Shown in pieces: positions 1 to 7,754 of a stretch of 33,628 nucleotides of DNA. Under the pieces are notes generated by a model. The model had not been told where the DNA came from, ran no database searches, and worked only from the letters and a program-made list of their open reading frames with translations. The position numbers and the translations under genes were made by a program. How positions within the stretch are numbered: the stretch's first letter is position 1; every line of letters begins with the position of its first letter. This DNA is from Bacteroidota bacterium (GTDB lineage Bacteria > Bacteroidota > Ignavibacteria > Kapaibacteriales > UBA2268), in assembly GCA_021824625.1 (NCBI GenBank), contig JAKAKE010000206.1, forward strand, positions 1 through 33,628, written 5' to 3'.

Positions 1-915
1 AGATTCCATAATAACAAGCTGCTGCCTGATTGCTGAGCAGTTATGCAAACCCTTAAGGTATCCTGAATAATGCTTTCGAAATTCATGTAAGCCTCGTGGG
101 AATCCTTTATATTCGATTGTAAGTCTAAGATGTTCAAGGCATGTTTCTATTCGTTCTTCAGGGGTTGGTTCCTCCTGCAAAATGCCTGTGTCGAGAAGTT
201 TAATTGCATTTTTGAAAATGAATGGATTTCCTATTGCCCCCCTAGCAACCATTACAGCATCTGTTCCTGTTTCATCGAAAGCACGCTTAACATCCTGAGG
301 AGTGAGAATATCACCATTAAGTATGACAGGCATTTTAGCAATTTCTTTGACAAGAGGAAGCCATGACCAATCCGCATTTCCTTTCATCCCTTGCTCTCGT
401 GTACGGCAATGAACAGCAAATGCGGCAACTTTTGTGTCATTCAAAAGTTCTGTGACTTTTAGAATCTTAATAGAGTTCTTATCCCAGCCAATGCGGGTTT
501 TCACTGTTAGAGGAATGTTGATTGATTGAGCAACTTTTTCAGCCATCTCTGCAAGTCGTTCGGGTTCTTTCAGAAATGCGGCACCTGCATTGTTATTAAC
601 GACCTTTTTGACCCAGCAACCGAAATTGATGTCAACAATATCCGCTCCGGTATCTTCACATATCTTTGCAGATTCAACCATCGAATCAATCTTATCGCCG
701 AATATCTGCACCGAAACCGGACGTTCTTCATCAAGCAATCTCATTTTATCCAAAGACCTCTTCACATTTCTAATTAGAGCTTCGGATGCGATAAACTCAG
801 TGTAAACGAGTCCAGCACCCATCCTTTTGCAGATTACTCTGAAAGGCAGGTCGGTTACTCCTTCCATAGGTGCAAGGAATAATAGACGCTCGATATTTAT
901 ATTGCCAATTTTCAT
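1..915 (-). CDS. dusB: tRNA-dihydrouridine synthase, DusB type (3' end outside window)
   Basis: This FMN-dependent enzyme reduces specific uridines in the tRNA D-loop. Reading from the ATG at 915 the frame stays open for 305 codons to the left edge, so the C-terminus is missing. Residues 14-22 (LAPMEGVTD) form the FMN-binding start of the TIM barrel. Cys100 lies in DINFGCWVKK and aligns with the catalytic cysteine of Dus enzymes; the usual Pro after this Cys is Trp here. KTRIGW (about 140) and the stretch NGDI...ARGAIGNP (about 200-230) are further family signatures. The gene is divergent from the DNA glycosylase at 1000 with 84 bp between the starts. The family is certain; the B subtype is likely from the AGAAFL-type context after the Cys and the overall spacing. 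Confidence 0.93.
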   Translation of the reverse strand, partial: MKIGNINIERLLFLAPMEGVTDLPFRVICKRMGAGLVYTEFIASEALIRNVKRSLDKMRLLDEERPVSVQIFGDKIDSMVESAKICEDTGADIVDINFGCWVKKVVNNNAGAAFLKEPERLAEMAEKVAQSINIPLTVKTRIGWDKNSIKILKVTELLNDTKVAAFAVHCRTREQGMKGNADWSWLPLVKEIAKMPVILNGDILTPQDVKRAFDETGTDAVMVARGAIGNPFIFKNAIKLLDTGILQEEPTPEERIETCLEHLRLTIEYKGFPRGLHEFRKHYSGYLKGLHNCSAIRQQLVIMES

Positions 916-964
916 AATTACTTAATTTGAATATCAATTGACGTTATAGAATTTTATAAATTTT

Positions 965-972
965 TATATTTG
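965..972 (+). promoter_or_regulatory. Possible Bacteroidota-type -7 element
   Basis: TATATTTG matches the TAnnTTTG -7 consensus of the Bacteroidota primary sigma factor and lies 27 nt before the glycosylase ATG. A TTG at 938-940 could serve as the -33 element, but the gap of 24 nt is longer than the usual 19-21. In such AT-rich DNA the match may be chance. Confidence 0.3.
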
Positions 973-999
973 CAATTTTGATTTAATATTAGAATTAAA

Positions 1000-1584
1000 A
1001 TGAAGTTATTTAAACCTGATTTCAATAAAGCATTAAAACAAGGATTTTATATAAGAAATACTGAAAAGGTTGCTAGAGAACTGATTGGCAAAGTGCTTGT
1101 GAAAAAATTTGATACCGGGGATGCTCTCGCAGGTATGATAACAGAAACTGAAGCATACCTCGCAAAAGGTGATTTGGCAAGCCATTCTGCAACAGGAAAA
1201 TCAAAGAGAAATGCACCGATGTTTGAAGACGGTGGAATAATTTATGTTTATATGATATACGGCATTCATCATTGTTTGAATATCGTTACCGAAAGAGCCG
1301 GAGAAGGCTCTGCCGTTCTCATTAGGGCAATTGAACCTCTGCTGGGTATTGACAGAATGAAGGAATTACGCGGTGTGAGCGATATAAAAAATTTGTGCCG
1401 TGGCCCCGGCAATGTCGCCAAATCTTATGCATTTTCAAGGGAAGATAATTTCAAAGATTTATTTCATCAAAATTTGTTTATTCAGGACTTTTATAATCCA
1501 AAACCAAAAGAAATTATCAAGACAAAAAGGATAGGCATCACAAAATCGGCAGAGATTGAATTGAGATATTGCTTAAAAATATAA
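1000..1584 (+). CDS. mpg: 3-methyladenine DNA glycosylase (AAG/MPG family)
   Basis: A base-excision repair glycosylase that removes alkylated purines. At 194 aa it matches the usual bacterial length of about 190-200. ITETEAYL (residues 47-54) holds the catalytic glutamate, by alignment with human AAG the second one, E51, and Y53; H62 in SHSATG matches the AAG active-site histidine. IYVYMIYGIHHCLNI (81-95) is the nucleotide-flipping pocket strand and CRGPGNVAK (133-141) the conserved C-terminal motif. The gene appears monocistronic: it is divergent from dusB and followed by 131 bp before the next gene. No clear Shine-Dalgarno is seen; the start is set by the first in-frame ATG and by family length. 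Confidence 0.95.
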   Translation: MKLFKPDFNKALKQGFYIRNTEKVARELIGKVLVKKFDTGDALAGMITETEAYLAKGDLASHSATGKSKRNAPMFEDGGIIYVYMIYGIHHCLNIVTERAGEGSAVLIRAIEPLLGIDRMKELRGVSDIKNLCRGPGNVAKSYAFSREDNFKDLFHQNLFIQDFYNPKPKEIIKTKRIGITKSAEIELRYCLKI

Positions 1585-1715
1585 ATACGGATTTATCGTT
1601 TAATTCATAAATAAAATTCTAATCGGGGTTTTTAAAACATTTGAAGAAAATAAATTTTAGTGAAGTTCATGAACTTTATTAAAATGATATTTTATTTTTA
1701 AATAAGGGAGTATGC

Positions 1716-2885
1716 ATGACCAAATCAATTACACTTATTTTATATTTGTTTCTTTTAACTGCAACATGCCTGGCATTGCCTCAATATTCAATGTTAACAG
1801 GAAATAAATGTATAAACTGCCATGTAAATCCGAATGGTAGCGGAATAAGAAACGACCTTGGATGGTATGTCCTGAATGATGTCGGATTGCTTAATCCTGA
1901 ATATATTGGTTTGGGAAGTTTTTATGAAGCAGTTGCGAATACAAATCAATTCTTTGATAAAAAAGTAATTTTCGGTTTTGATTTCCGTTATGAAACTGCC
2001 ATGTTGGGACCCTCCGATAATCCGGCAAGAAAATTTTTCGGAATGCAGGCGTCGCCTTATCTCGCTATCGTACCGTTTGACTGGCTTACTATTGGTGGCT
2101 CATATAATTTCTTTTATGATAATAATAGAAAATATCCAGGGCAAAAAGCATGGTCAGCTTATGTTCAAATTCAACCTGTTATAACATTGCCATCATTAAA
2201 AGCAGGTTTCTTCGCACCACCGATAGGTATGCGTTACGACGACCATACAGTTCTCGTCTCAAAGATAAGCGGAGGAGGACAAACACAGCTTATTCCACCT
2301 GATTTCGCAGAGTTTGGTGCTGAAATTAATTATGACGGATTGAAGTGGCTGAGCCTGGCAGCGGGGATATTCGGTTCAAATAGCATGGCTGAAAATAAAT
2401 TAAAAATCTCACCCGAAGAATCAATATCTATAGTAGATGAAAACAAACTATCTGCTTCATTCAAAGCATCTTTGTGGCAAAGATTTTTTGAAGATAAATT
2501 TAATCTGAATCTTGGTGCATCTTATTATGTTAATAATGATTTCAAAATTACTGCACTTTTCTTTAATGCAGGAATGACGGATAATCTCGCATTTCTTTCA
2601 GAAATCTTATGGACTGATAAAACCGATAGGAGAAAATCGAGAAATTATATTGTGGGTGTTACCTATCAGCTTTTAGAAGCATTGTTGCTTGAAGCAAGAT
2701 TTGAAAAAGCCATGACTGAAGATATCATCAACAATGAAACATGGAAGACAAATCAATACTTAATCGGCCTTCATATTTTTCCTCTTCCTTTTCTCGAGCT
2801 AAGGCCTGAGTACAGGATTTTCGACCGCGAGTGGGCTGAAGGTTATCAGGCTCAATATGCAGTTCAGCTTCATGTTTTTTATTAA
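1716..2885 (+). CDS. Outer-membrane beta-barrel protein with an N-terminal c-type haem motif
   Basis: The start is supported by AAGGGAG five bases before the ATG. Residues 1-20 form a Sec signal peptide (cleavage likely after CLA). Immediately after it comes CINCH (residues 32-36), a single c-type haem attachment site, in the context NPNGSGIRNDLG. Similar N-termini occur on uncharacterised porin-like proteins of several Gram-negative groups. The remainder, about residues 60-389, is rich in alternating aromatic/hydrophobic strands (GFDFRYE, LAIVPFDWLTIGGSYNFFY, LNLGASYYVN) and ends in ...LHVFY, a typical C-terminal barrel signature. It heads a probable operon with a membrane protein, YceI and a Rieske protein. 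A role in electron transfer at or across the outer membrane is inferred from the fusion and the neighbours, not shown. Confidence 0.72.
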   Translation: MTKSITLILYLFLLTATCLALPQYSMLTGNKCINCHVNPNGSGIRNDLGWYVLNDVGLLNPEYIGLGSFYEAVANTNQFFDKKVIFGFDFRYETAMLGPSDNPARKFFGMQASPYLAIVPFDWLTIGGSYNFFYDNNRKYPGQKAWSAYVQIQPVITLPSLKAGFFAPPIGMRYDDHTVLVSKISGGGQTQLIPPDFAEFGAEINYDGLKWLSLAAGIFGSNSMAENKLKISPEESISIVDENKLSASFKASLWQRFFEDKFNLNLGASYYVNNDFKITALFFNAGMTDNLAFLSEILWTDKTDRRKSRNYIVGVTYQLLEALLLEARFEKAMTEDIINNETWKTNQYLIGLHIFPLPFLELRPEYRIFDREWAEGYQAQYAVQLHVFY

Positions 2886-2937
2886 TGCCTTTTTTTTTGA
2901 ATAAATTATTATAAAAAACTTTTGCTTAGGTGATTAA

Positions 2938-3264
2938 ATGAAATGGAAAATATTAACATACATCAGTCTTTTTCTCATACTGCCATTACTTTTTAAATGG
3001 TATGTGGACAGTAAAGATTTTGGTAAAGCAATTATTTTTTCTATGGATAAAAAACCTGTGGTTACAAAATCGGTTGACCCTTTGTTTGGAACTGAGACAA
3101 CAAAAACAGAATGGAAAAGCGGCTTCTGGCTTGGGCTGTTGCCGAACGACGATTCTTTATCATTCAATGCATTGATTGGAGTTTTACCGATTGGCGGTTT
3201 TCTGATTGTCGTTGGGGGTTTCGGGATTTTTATGAATTACAGACAGAAAAAGAAAAGGAAATAA
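2938..3264 (+). CDS. Small two-helix membrane protein, unknown function
   Basis: A 108-aa protein that I do not recognise. It has a hydrophobic segment at residues 5-21, a polar middle (about 22-75, with KTEWKSGFWLG) and a second hydrophobic segment at about 78-99 (IGVLPIGGFLIVVGGFGIF), followed by a basic tail RQKKKRK that predicts a cytoplasmic C-terminus. AGGTGA lies shortly before the ATG. It starts 52 bp after the haem-barrel gene and ends 90 bp before the YceI gene, on the same strand, so it is probably co-transcribed. The placement between an outer-membrane cytochrome-like protein and a Rieske protein suggests an accessory role in the same envelope process; this is inference only. Confidence 0.65.
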   Translation: MKWKILTYISLFLILPLLFKWYVDSKDFGKAIIFSMDKKPVVTKSVDPLFGTETTKTEWKSGFWLGLLPNDDSLSFNALIGVLPIGGFLIVVGGFGIFMNYRQKKKRK

Positions 3265-3354
3265 TAGATTATTATCTATAATTTTTTCTACAATAGAAAT
3301 AAACGTATTCGTCTATTTCGCCAAAACTAATGATTATATAAAGGGAGTAACACA

Positions 3355-4032
3355 ATGTTCAATAATAAATTATTTGCAATTATCATTGCACTATTAATAC
3401 CTATTTTTTCGGTGCAGAATTCTTTTTCTACAAGTTTCAATCTTAAAACTTCAGGTGAAAAAAAATTCGAGGTTAATTATAAAGTCAGCCAGCCGCAAGT
3501 TCTATTTCTGAGTAATGCACCACTGGAAGATATAAGAGGTTCGGTAAATTCTGAGTCAATTTCAGGATTGATTACATTTGACCCTGCAAACATAGAGAAT
3601 GCAAAAGGCATTATCACAATTGAAGTGAAGGGAATGGAAACGGGTATTCAGAAAAGGAATGGACATCTTTACAGTAAGAATTGGCTTGACGGCGAAACCT
3701 ATCCTAATATAACTTTCAATCTGATTCAACTGTCAGGAGTAAAAATTGCAAGCAGTGACCCTGCAAAAGGCCGTGCAACTGCAAATGCCATAGCAAGTGG
3801 TACAATATCAATACATGGAAAATTAAAAACAATAAACGTTGATGTTAATATCACATACATAAAAGAATCAGAGGAAACTAAAAAAAGAGCATCAGGAGAT
3901 TTCCTTAGCGTATCAGGAAAATTTGATGTTGCACTAAAGGATTTCGATATTACAGGCGCACAGGGGCTTATCGGGAGCAAGGTTGGTGAAGTAATCAACA
4001 TTGATTTGAGCCTCTTTTTCTCAAGTAAATAA
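3355..4032 (+). CDS. YceI-like periplasmic protein
   Basis: Starts after a clear AAGGGAG ribosome-binding site. Residues 1-25 form a signal peptide. The mature part (about 30-225) reads as a YceI/lipocalin-like beta-barrel: the SESISGLITFDPANIENAKG segment, the repeated IEVKGMETG strand, KNWLDGETYPNITFNL (about 108-125) and a C-terminal FDVALKDFDITG followed by GEVINIDLSLFF are characteristic. YceI proteins bind isoprenoid or other apolar ligands in the periplasm and recur beside cytochrome and quinone genes. The family match is good; the ligand is unknown. It lies third in the probable redox operon, 47 bp before the Rieske gene. Confidence 0.85.
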   Translation: MFNNKLFAIIIALLIPIFSVQNSFSTSFNLKTSGEKKFEVNYKVSQPQVLFLSNAPLEDIRGSVNSESISGLITFDPANIENAKGIITIEVKGMETGIQKRNGHLYSKNWLDGETYPNITFNLIQLSGVKIASSDPAKGRATANAIASGTISIHGKLKTINVDVNITYIKESEETKKRASGDFLSVSGKFDVALKDFDITGAQGLIGSKVGEVINIDLSLFFSSK

Positions 4033-4079
4033 TTTTTTAAATAATTAACTGAATTTATAAATTAATTAAGAATAAGAAT

Positions 4080-4553
4080 ATGGAATTTTCTGATTCATCA
4101 TTAGAGAGGCGAAGCTTTCTTATCCAGGCCGGCTCATTGCTCGGTATCGGTATTGTTGCTGCCGCTGCACCCGGATTGATTACATCCTGCCAGAAAAGCG
4201 AAAGCCCTGTTGACAGCGGCATAAAAAAAGATGTTGATTTAACACAGTACAGTGAACTTCAAAGTGATTTCGGTGCTGTTAAAGTTTTATTCCCGGGACT
4301 GAATGAAGACAAGCCGGTTATTATAATTAGAAAATCCTCCGGCAATTTTCTTGTTCTAAGTTCAAAATGCACTCATCTTGGATGTGAAGTTAACGACCCC
4401 GACAAGGCAACTAAAACTATATCATGCCCCTGTCATGGTTCCATATATTCCGAAGTGGATGGCTCTGTGATTAAAGGGCCTGCACCGCAGTCATTAAGGA
4501 CAATTGCCAGTTTATATGACTCCGGTACTAATATCTTGACGATTACATTTTGA
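4080..4553 (+). CDS. Rieske [2Fe-2S] protein, Tat-type or lipoprotein leader
   Basis: A 157-aa Rieske protein. The cluster motifs are CTHLGC (97-102) and CPCHGS (116-121): C97, H99, C116 and H119 would ligate the 2Fe-2S centre and C102 with C118 would form the stabilising disulfide of the high-potential subclass. GPAPQSL (about 134-140) is the Pro-loop. The leader has a twin arginine (ERRSFL, 9-14) before a hydrophobic stretch, as in Tat substrates exported folded, and ITSC (34-37) resembles a lipobox, so the mature protein may be a lipid-anchored periplasmic electron carrier. No cytochrome b gene follows, so it is not an ordinary bc-complex operon. Last gene of the group beginning at 1716. 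Confidence 0.9.
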   Translation: MEFSDSSLERRSFLIQAGSLLGIGIVAAAAPGLITSCQKSESPVDSGIKKDVDLTQYSELQSDFGAVKVLFPGLNEDKPVIIIRKSSGNFLVLSSKCTHLGCEVNDPDKATKTISCPCHGSIYSEVDGSVIKGPAPQSLRTIASLYDSGTNILTITF

Positions 4554-4564
4554 CCCAATAAAGA

Positions 4565-4583
4565 GACAGAACAATGTTCTGTC
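4565..4583 (+). terminator. Perfect inverted repeat after the Rieske gene
   Basis: GACAGAACAATGTTCTGTC is an 8-bp perfect stem with a 3-nt loop, 11 bp past the Rieske stop codon. No T-run follows directly (the next bases are ACTTCAAATT), so it is either a weak terminator, an mRNA-end stabilising hairpin, or a protein-binding palindrome. Confidence 0.4.
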
Positions 4584-4845
4584 ACTTCAAATTATGCAAT
4601 AAAAAAATTATCCCGTAAATGTTGATTTAATCTGCATTTCAACAGCTATATCAATTCTTTCTAACCATAAGAAACAATAAAAAATTATTTTCATTTCATA
4701 TTAATTTTTTTTTTGGGAACTTTTTTACTTATTTAGTGTTTCTTATATTACTAAATTCGATAAGATAAATATTAGATAAGATTAAGGTTGTGAAATAGTG
4801 ATGTTTGAATTATGGAAATAAATAATCAGGAATAAAAGGGATTAG

Positions 4846-6891
4846 ATGATGTTTAGTAAATTATTGAAAAAAATTATTGTTTTTATTGCTTTTAGCAGTT
4901 GTTTAATAGCCCAAAAATATGCAGAAACCCCATTTCAGGCACGGGATTACTTTGGTTTATTTGCCGGCCTTAATTTTAATATGCACGAAGCTAATTTCGC
5001 AAAACTGCCCGGGATACCCAGCTGTTGTCCAAGATACGAAACAGGAACCGGATTAGGAATCAATGCAGGATTATACTACAGTTTTCCGATTAGCGAGACT
5101 CTCGAAATGTCTGCAAAGCTCCAATATACAATGCTGGGAGGATTACTTAGTAAAATTGAACCTATATATTTACCAAAATCAGATGGTTCCGGAGGAAGCT
5201 GGGAACAGTTTGAACATTCTGTTGATGCATCAATATCATCAATATCATTTATCCCCCAGGTTAACTTCAGGTTAGGAGACCAGTTCAGAGCTCATGCCGG
5301 GTTAAGAGGTGGTTTTGTAATGCAAAAAAGTTTTAGCCAAAAAGAAGTTCTTCTCGCATCCTGGGGTGTTTTCCCGGATACTAAAACAAGAACAAGACAT
5401 GAATTCAGCGGAGATATTCCTAAAGTATCATCATTTGAAATTGCATTATTAGCAGGATTAAGCTATGACCTGCCAATCAGCGAATCTTATGAATGGTTTC
5501 TTGTACCCGAAGTTTATTATGGTATCGGTATTAGAAATGTAGCGTCAGTGGATAACAGATGGTCAATAAATACATTCAGCGGTTCAATCGGAATTAAATA
5601 TGCCCCGAGAAGGGTTATACCTCCTAAACCGCCGCCGCTGCCGCCGCCGCCGCCGCCACTGCCGCCGCCGCCGCCGCCGCCTGAGGTTCCATTGTTAGAT
5701 GCTACTATTCATGCGGTATCGCTCGAAAAAGACGGCACCGAATCCGAGGTTTCAAAGATGATTATAGAAGAGTTCACCTCGACGAGGTTGCAGCCCTTCC
5801 TTAAATATATTTTCTTTGATGAGAATTCTTCAGCCATTCCGATTAGCTATAAAAAAATGTCTGCCGAAGAAAAAGCAAATTTTAAGAATGACGATAAGGC
5901 TCTGTTTAATTTAAATACAATTAATGTTTATTACCAGATTCTTAACATTGTCGGGAAGAGAATGTTGAAAAATCCTAATGCTGTTTTAACTCTAACAGGA
6001 TGTAATTCCGATGCAGGTGTTGAAAAGGGTAATATAGGATTATCAACCCGGCGTGCAGAGAGAGTGAAAAGCTTTCTCGTGAGTGAATGGGGAATTGACC
6101 CAAGCAGGTTAATCGTAAAGGCACAGAATCTTCCCGATTTGCCTTCTAATACTACTGACCCGGACGGTTTAAGAGAAAATATGAGAGTTGAAATGGATGC
6201 TAATTATCCTGATATTTTCGAACCAATCACCGTATTGGAACTTGTTATCAAGACCAATCCTCCGGTCATACGTTTTAAGACTAAAGTAAATGCTGAAATT
6301 GGTGTTTCATCATGGGAAATTGTTACCTCGCAAAGTGGCGGGGACCTGAAGATTTTCCAGGGGGAGGGACCTGTTGAGCCTAACGTTGACTGGGACATTG
6401 AAAAAGAGGAAGAATTTATTCCTAAATTTGATGAATCACTGAAATATAAACTTGAAATAACAGATAATGACAATAAGGTTTGGGAATCTCCTACCCAGGA
6501 ATTACCTATTGAACAATTGACAAAAAAGAGAAAAATGGAAGACCTGACTCTTGCTGACAAGGAAATTTCAAGGTTCAGCTTCATTTCATTTCCATTTAAT
6601 TCGGCTGAACTGACAAAAGAGCATAAACATATTATAAATATCGCTAAAAGTGTGCTGGAAAAGAACTCAGTTGTCAGGATTGAAGGATATACGGACAGAA
6701 CAGGCGATGTCGAATTGAATTTGTCTTTGTCGCAGAGAAGGGCTGAAAACATTGCAAGGGCTTTGGGCATTGACCCCAGGCAGGCAAAAGGTCTAGGTGA
6801 GGTGATGATTTACGATAATGATTTGCCTGAAGGTCGTTTCTTCAACAGAACCGTTAATATTGTTATTGAGACACCGATTTTGAGTAAATAA
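4846..6891 (+). CDS. OmpA-family outer-membrane protein with two OmpA domains
   Basis: A 681-aa envelope protein. A signal peptide (about 1-22, ending ...SSCLIAQ) is followed by an outer-membrane barrel-like part (about 30-258). A proline-only linker lies at about 261-281. A first OmpA/MotB-like domain covers about 316-456 (TLTGCNSDAGVEKGNIGLSTRRAERV, shown in part by LSTRRAERVKSFL), and a second covers about 575-680 (IEGYTDRTGDVELNLSLSQ then RRAENIARAL, ending NRTVNIVIE). OmpA domains bind peptidoglycan and tie the outer membrane to the wall. Between them lies a beta-rich spacer (about 460-570). A second ATG follows directly, so the start could be one codon later. A 292-bp leader precedes the gene, which seems to stand alone. 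Confidence 0.9.
   Translation: MMFSKLLKKIIVFIAFSSCLIAQKYAETPFQARDYFGLFAGLNFNMHEANFAKLPGIPSCCPRYETGTGLGINAGLYYSFPISETLEMSAKLQYTMLGGLLSKIEPIYLPKSDGSGGSWEQFEHSVDASISSISFIPQVNFRLGDQFRAHAGLRGGFVMQKSFSQKEVLLASWGVFPDTKTRTRHEFSGDIPKVSSFEIALLAGLSYDLPISESYEWFLVPEVYYGIGIRNVASVDNRWSINTFSGSIGIKYAPRRVIPPKPPPLPPPPPPLPPPPPPPEVPLLDATIHAVSLEKDGTESEVSKMIIEEFTSTRLQPFLKYIFFDENSSAIPISYKKMSAEEKANFKNDDKALFNLNTINVYYQILNIVGKRMLKNPNAVLTLTGCNSDAGVEKGNIGLSTRRAERVKSFLVSEWGIDPSRLIVKAQNLPDLPSNTTDPDGLRENMRVEMDANYPDIFEPITVLELVIKTNPPVIRFKTKVNAEIGVSSWEIVTSQSGGDLKIFQGEGPVEPNVDWDIEKEEEFIPKFDESLKYKLEITDNDNKVWESPTQELPIEQLTKKRKMEDLTLADKEISRFSFISFPFNSAELTKEHKHIINIAKSVLEKNSVVRIEGYTDRTGDVELNLSLSQRRAENIARALGIDPRQAKGLGEVMIYDNDLPEGRFFNRTVNIVIETPILSK
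5629..5682. repeat. CCG trinucleotide run encoding the proline linker
   Basis: A nearly pure (CCG)n run, broken by two CTG and one CCA codons, encodes the proline stretch between barrel and first OmpA domain. It is very GC-rich in an otherwise AT-rich gene, so slippage could change the linker length in frame. Confidence 0.85.
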
Positions 6892-7059
6892 AGAGGTTTC
6901 TCCCTTTGTAAAAGGGAGATTTAAGAGGGATTTTTTCAGTAAAATATATCTGATTTATTAAGTTTAATTGTTCTTTTAATTTGTAATCCCCAAAGGGGAA
7001 TTGTTATAAGGATATATTTAATATGTAATCCCCCGAACCCCCTTTAGCAAAGGGGGAAA
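6885..7059. repeat. 175-bp direct repeat, left copy (flanks the DUF559 gene)
   Basis: Matches 7484-7658 at a constant offset of 599 bp with only two substitutions that I can find (6896 G/A and 7014 A/T). It begins inside the last two codons of the OmpA gene, exactly as the right copy begins inside the last codons of the DUF559 gene. It contains three short palindromes: CTCCCTTTGTAAAAGGGAG, AATCCCCAAAGGGGAATT and CCCCCTTTAGCAAAGGGGG. These resemble dispersed REP-like intergenic repeats. Confidence 0.95.
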
Positions 7060-7060
7060 T

Positions 7061-7106
7061 AGAGTTTCTCCCTATGTAAAAGGGAGATTTAAGAGGGATT
7101 TTTTTA
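7061..7106. repeat. Third, partial copy of the REP-like unit
   Basis: About 45 bp that repeats the first segment of the 175-bp repeat (hairpin CTCCCTATGTAAAAGGGAG followed by ATTTAAGAGGGATTTTTT), with one substitution in the loop. It sits directly upstream of the DUF559 start, so the gene has one and a part copies on its left and one copy on its right. Confidence 0.9.
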
Positions 7107-7124
7107 TAAATAAATGACCATGAT

Positions 7125-7490
7125 ATGCTTAATTATAATACCAAATTAAAGCATTTTTCAAGACTCCTAAGAACTAATATGACAGGAGAAGAGATAATTT
7201 TATGGTCAAAAATTAGAATGAAACAAATAGGCGAAGCACAATTTTACAGACAAAGAACTATTGGGAATTATATTGTTGATTTTTATTGCCCTAAAGCTAA
7301 ATTAATTATCGAATTGGATGGTGGTCAGCATTATACTGATGATGGGAAAGAAAAAGATATAGTCAGAGATGAATATTTTAGAAATTTAGGTTTGAAAATT
7401 TTAAGGTTTCAAAATAAAGAAGTAAGAAGAAATCTTAAGAATGTGATTGAAGAAATTTATAATCACGTTGTTAATGTTTCTGATAAATAA
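7125..7490 (+). CDS. DUF559-family endonuclease-like protein
   Basis: A 121-aa protein of the DUF559 family, small relatives of very-short-patch-repair (Vsr) and other restriction-fold nucleases. The N-terminal helix has the family signature (RLLRTNMTGEEIILWSKIR, residues 13-31), followed by FYRQRTIGNYIVDFYCP and KLIIELDGGQH. D52, E63 and D65 with H69 fit a PD-(D/E)XK-type active site, and RNLGLKILRFQNKEV is the usual C-terminal core. The gene is enclosed by the 175-bp direct repeats and ends where the right copy begins. Its GC content is lower than that of its neighbours. No biochemical role is established for most members; mobility or DNA processing is suggested by the repeats but not shown. 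Confidence 0.88.
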   Translation: MLNYNTKLKHFSRLLRTNMTGEEIILWSKIRMKQIGEAQFYRQRTIGNYIVDFYCPKAKLIIELDGGQHYTDDGKEKDIVRDEYFRNLGLKILRFQNKEVRRNLKNVIEEIYNHVVNVSDK

Positions 7491-7658
7491 AGAGATTTCT
7501 CCCTTTGTAAAAGGGAGATTTAAGAGGGATTTTTTCAGTAAAATATATCTGATTTATTAAGTTTAATTGTTCTTTTAATTTGTAATCCCCAAAGGGGAAT
7601 TGTTATAAGGATTTATTTAATATGTAATCCCCCGAACCCCCTTTAGCAAAGGGGGAAA
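7484..7658. repeat. 175-bp direct repeat, right copy
   Basis: Right partner of 6885-7059. It starts within the last two codons of the DUF559 gene (AAATAAAGAG shared with the OmpA gene end) and stops about 97 bp before the T9SS cargo gene. The remaining spacer (7659-7754) is AT-rich, with GAGG seven bases before the next ATG. Confidence 0.95.
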
Positions 7659-7754
7659 AAATATATTTTTATTTCACTGTAACAAAATCGCTTTTTTTGT
7701 GTTTATACATATATATAATCATATTAAATTGAAAAATACTGTAATGAGGTTCTT

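Noticed and set aside
526-805. Plus-strand frames opposite the dihydrouridine synthase
   Set aside because: They are shadows of the open minus-strand dusB frame, which carries the FMN and catalytic Cys motifs.
6204-6770. 188-codon open frame on the minus strand
   Set aside because: It is fully antisense to the OmpA gene, low-complexity Ser/Leu-rich, and has no recognisable domain or ribosome-binding site.
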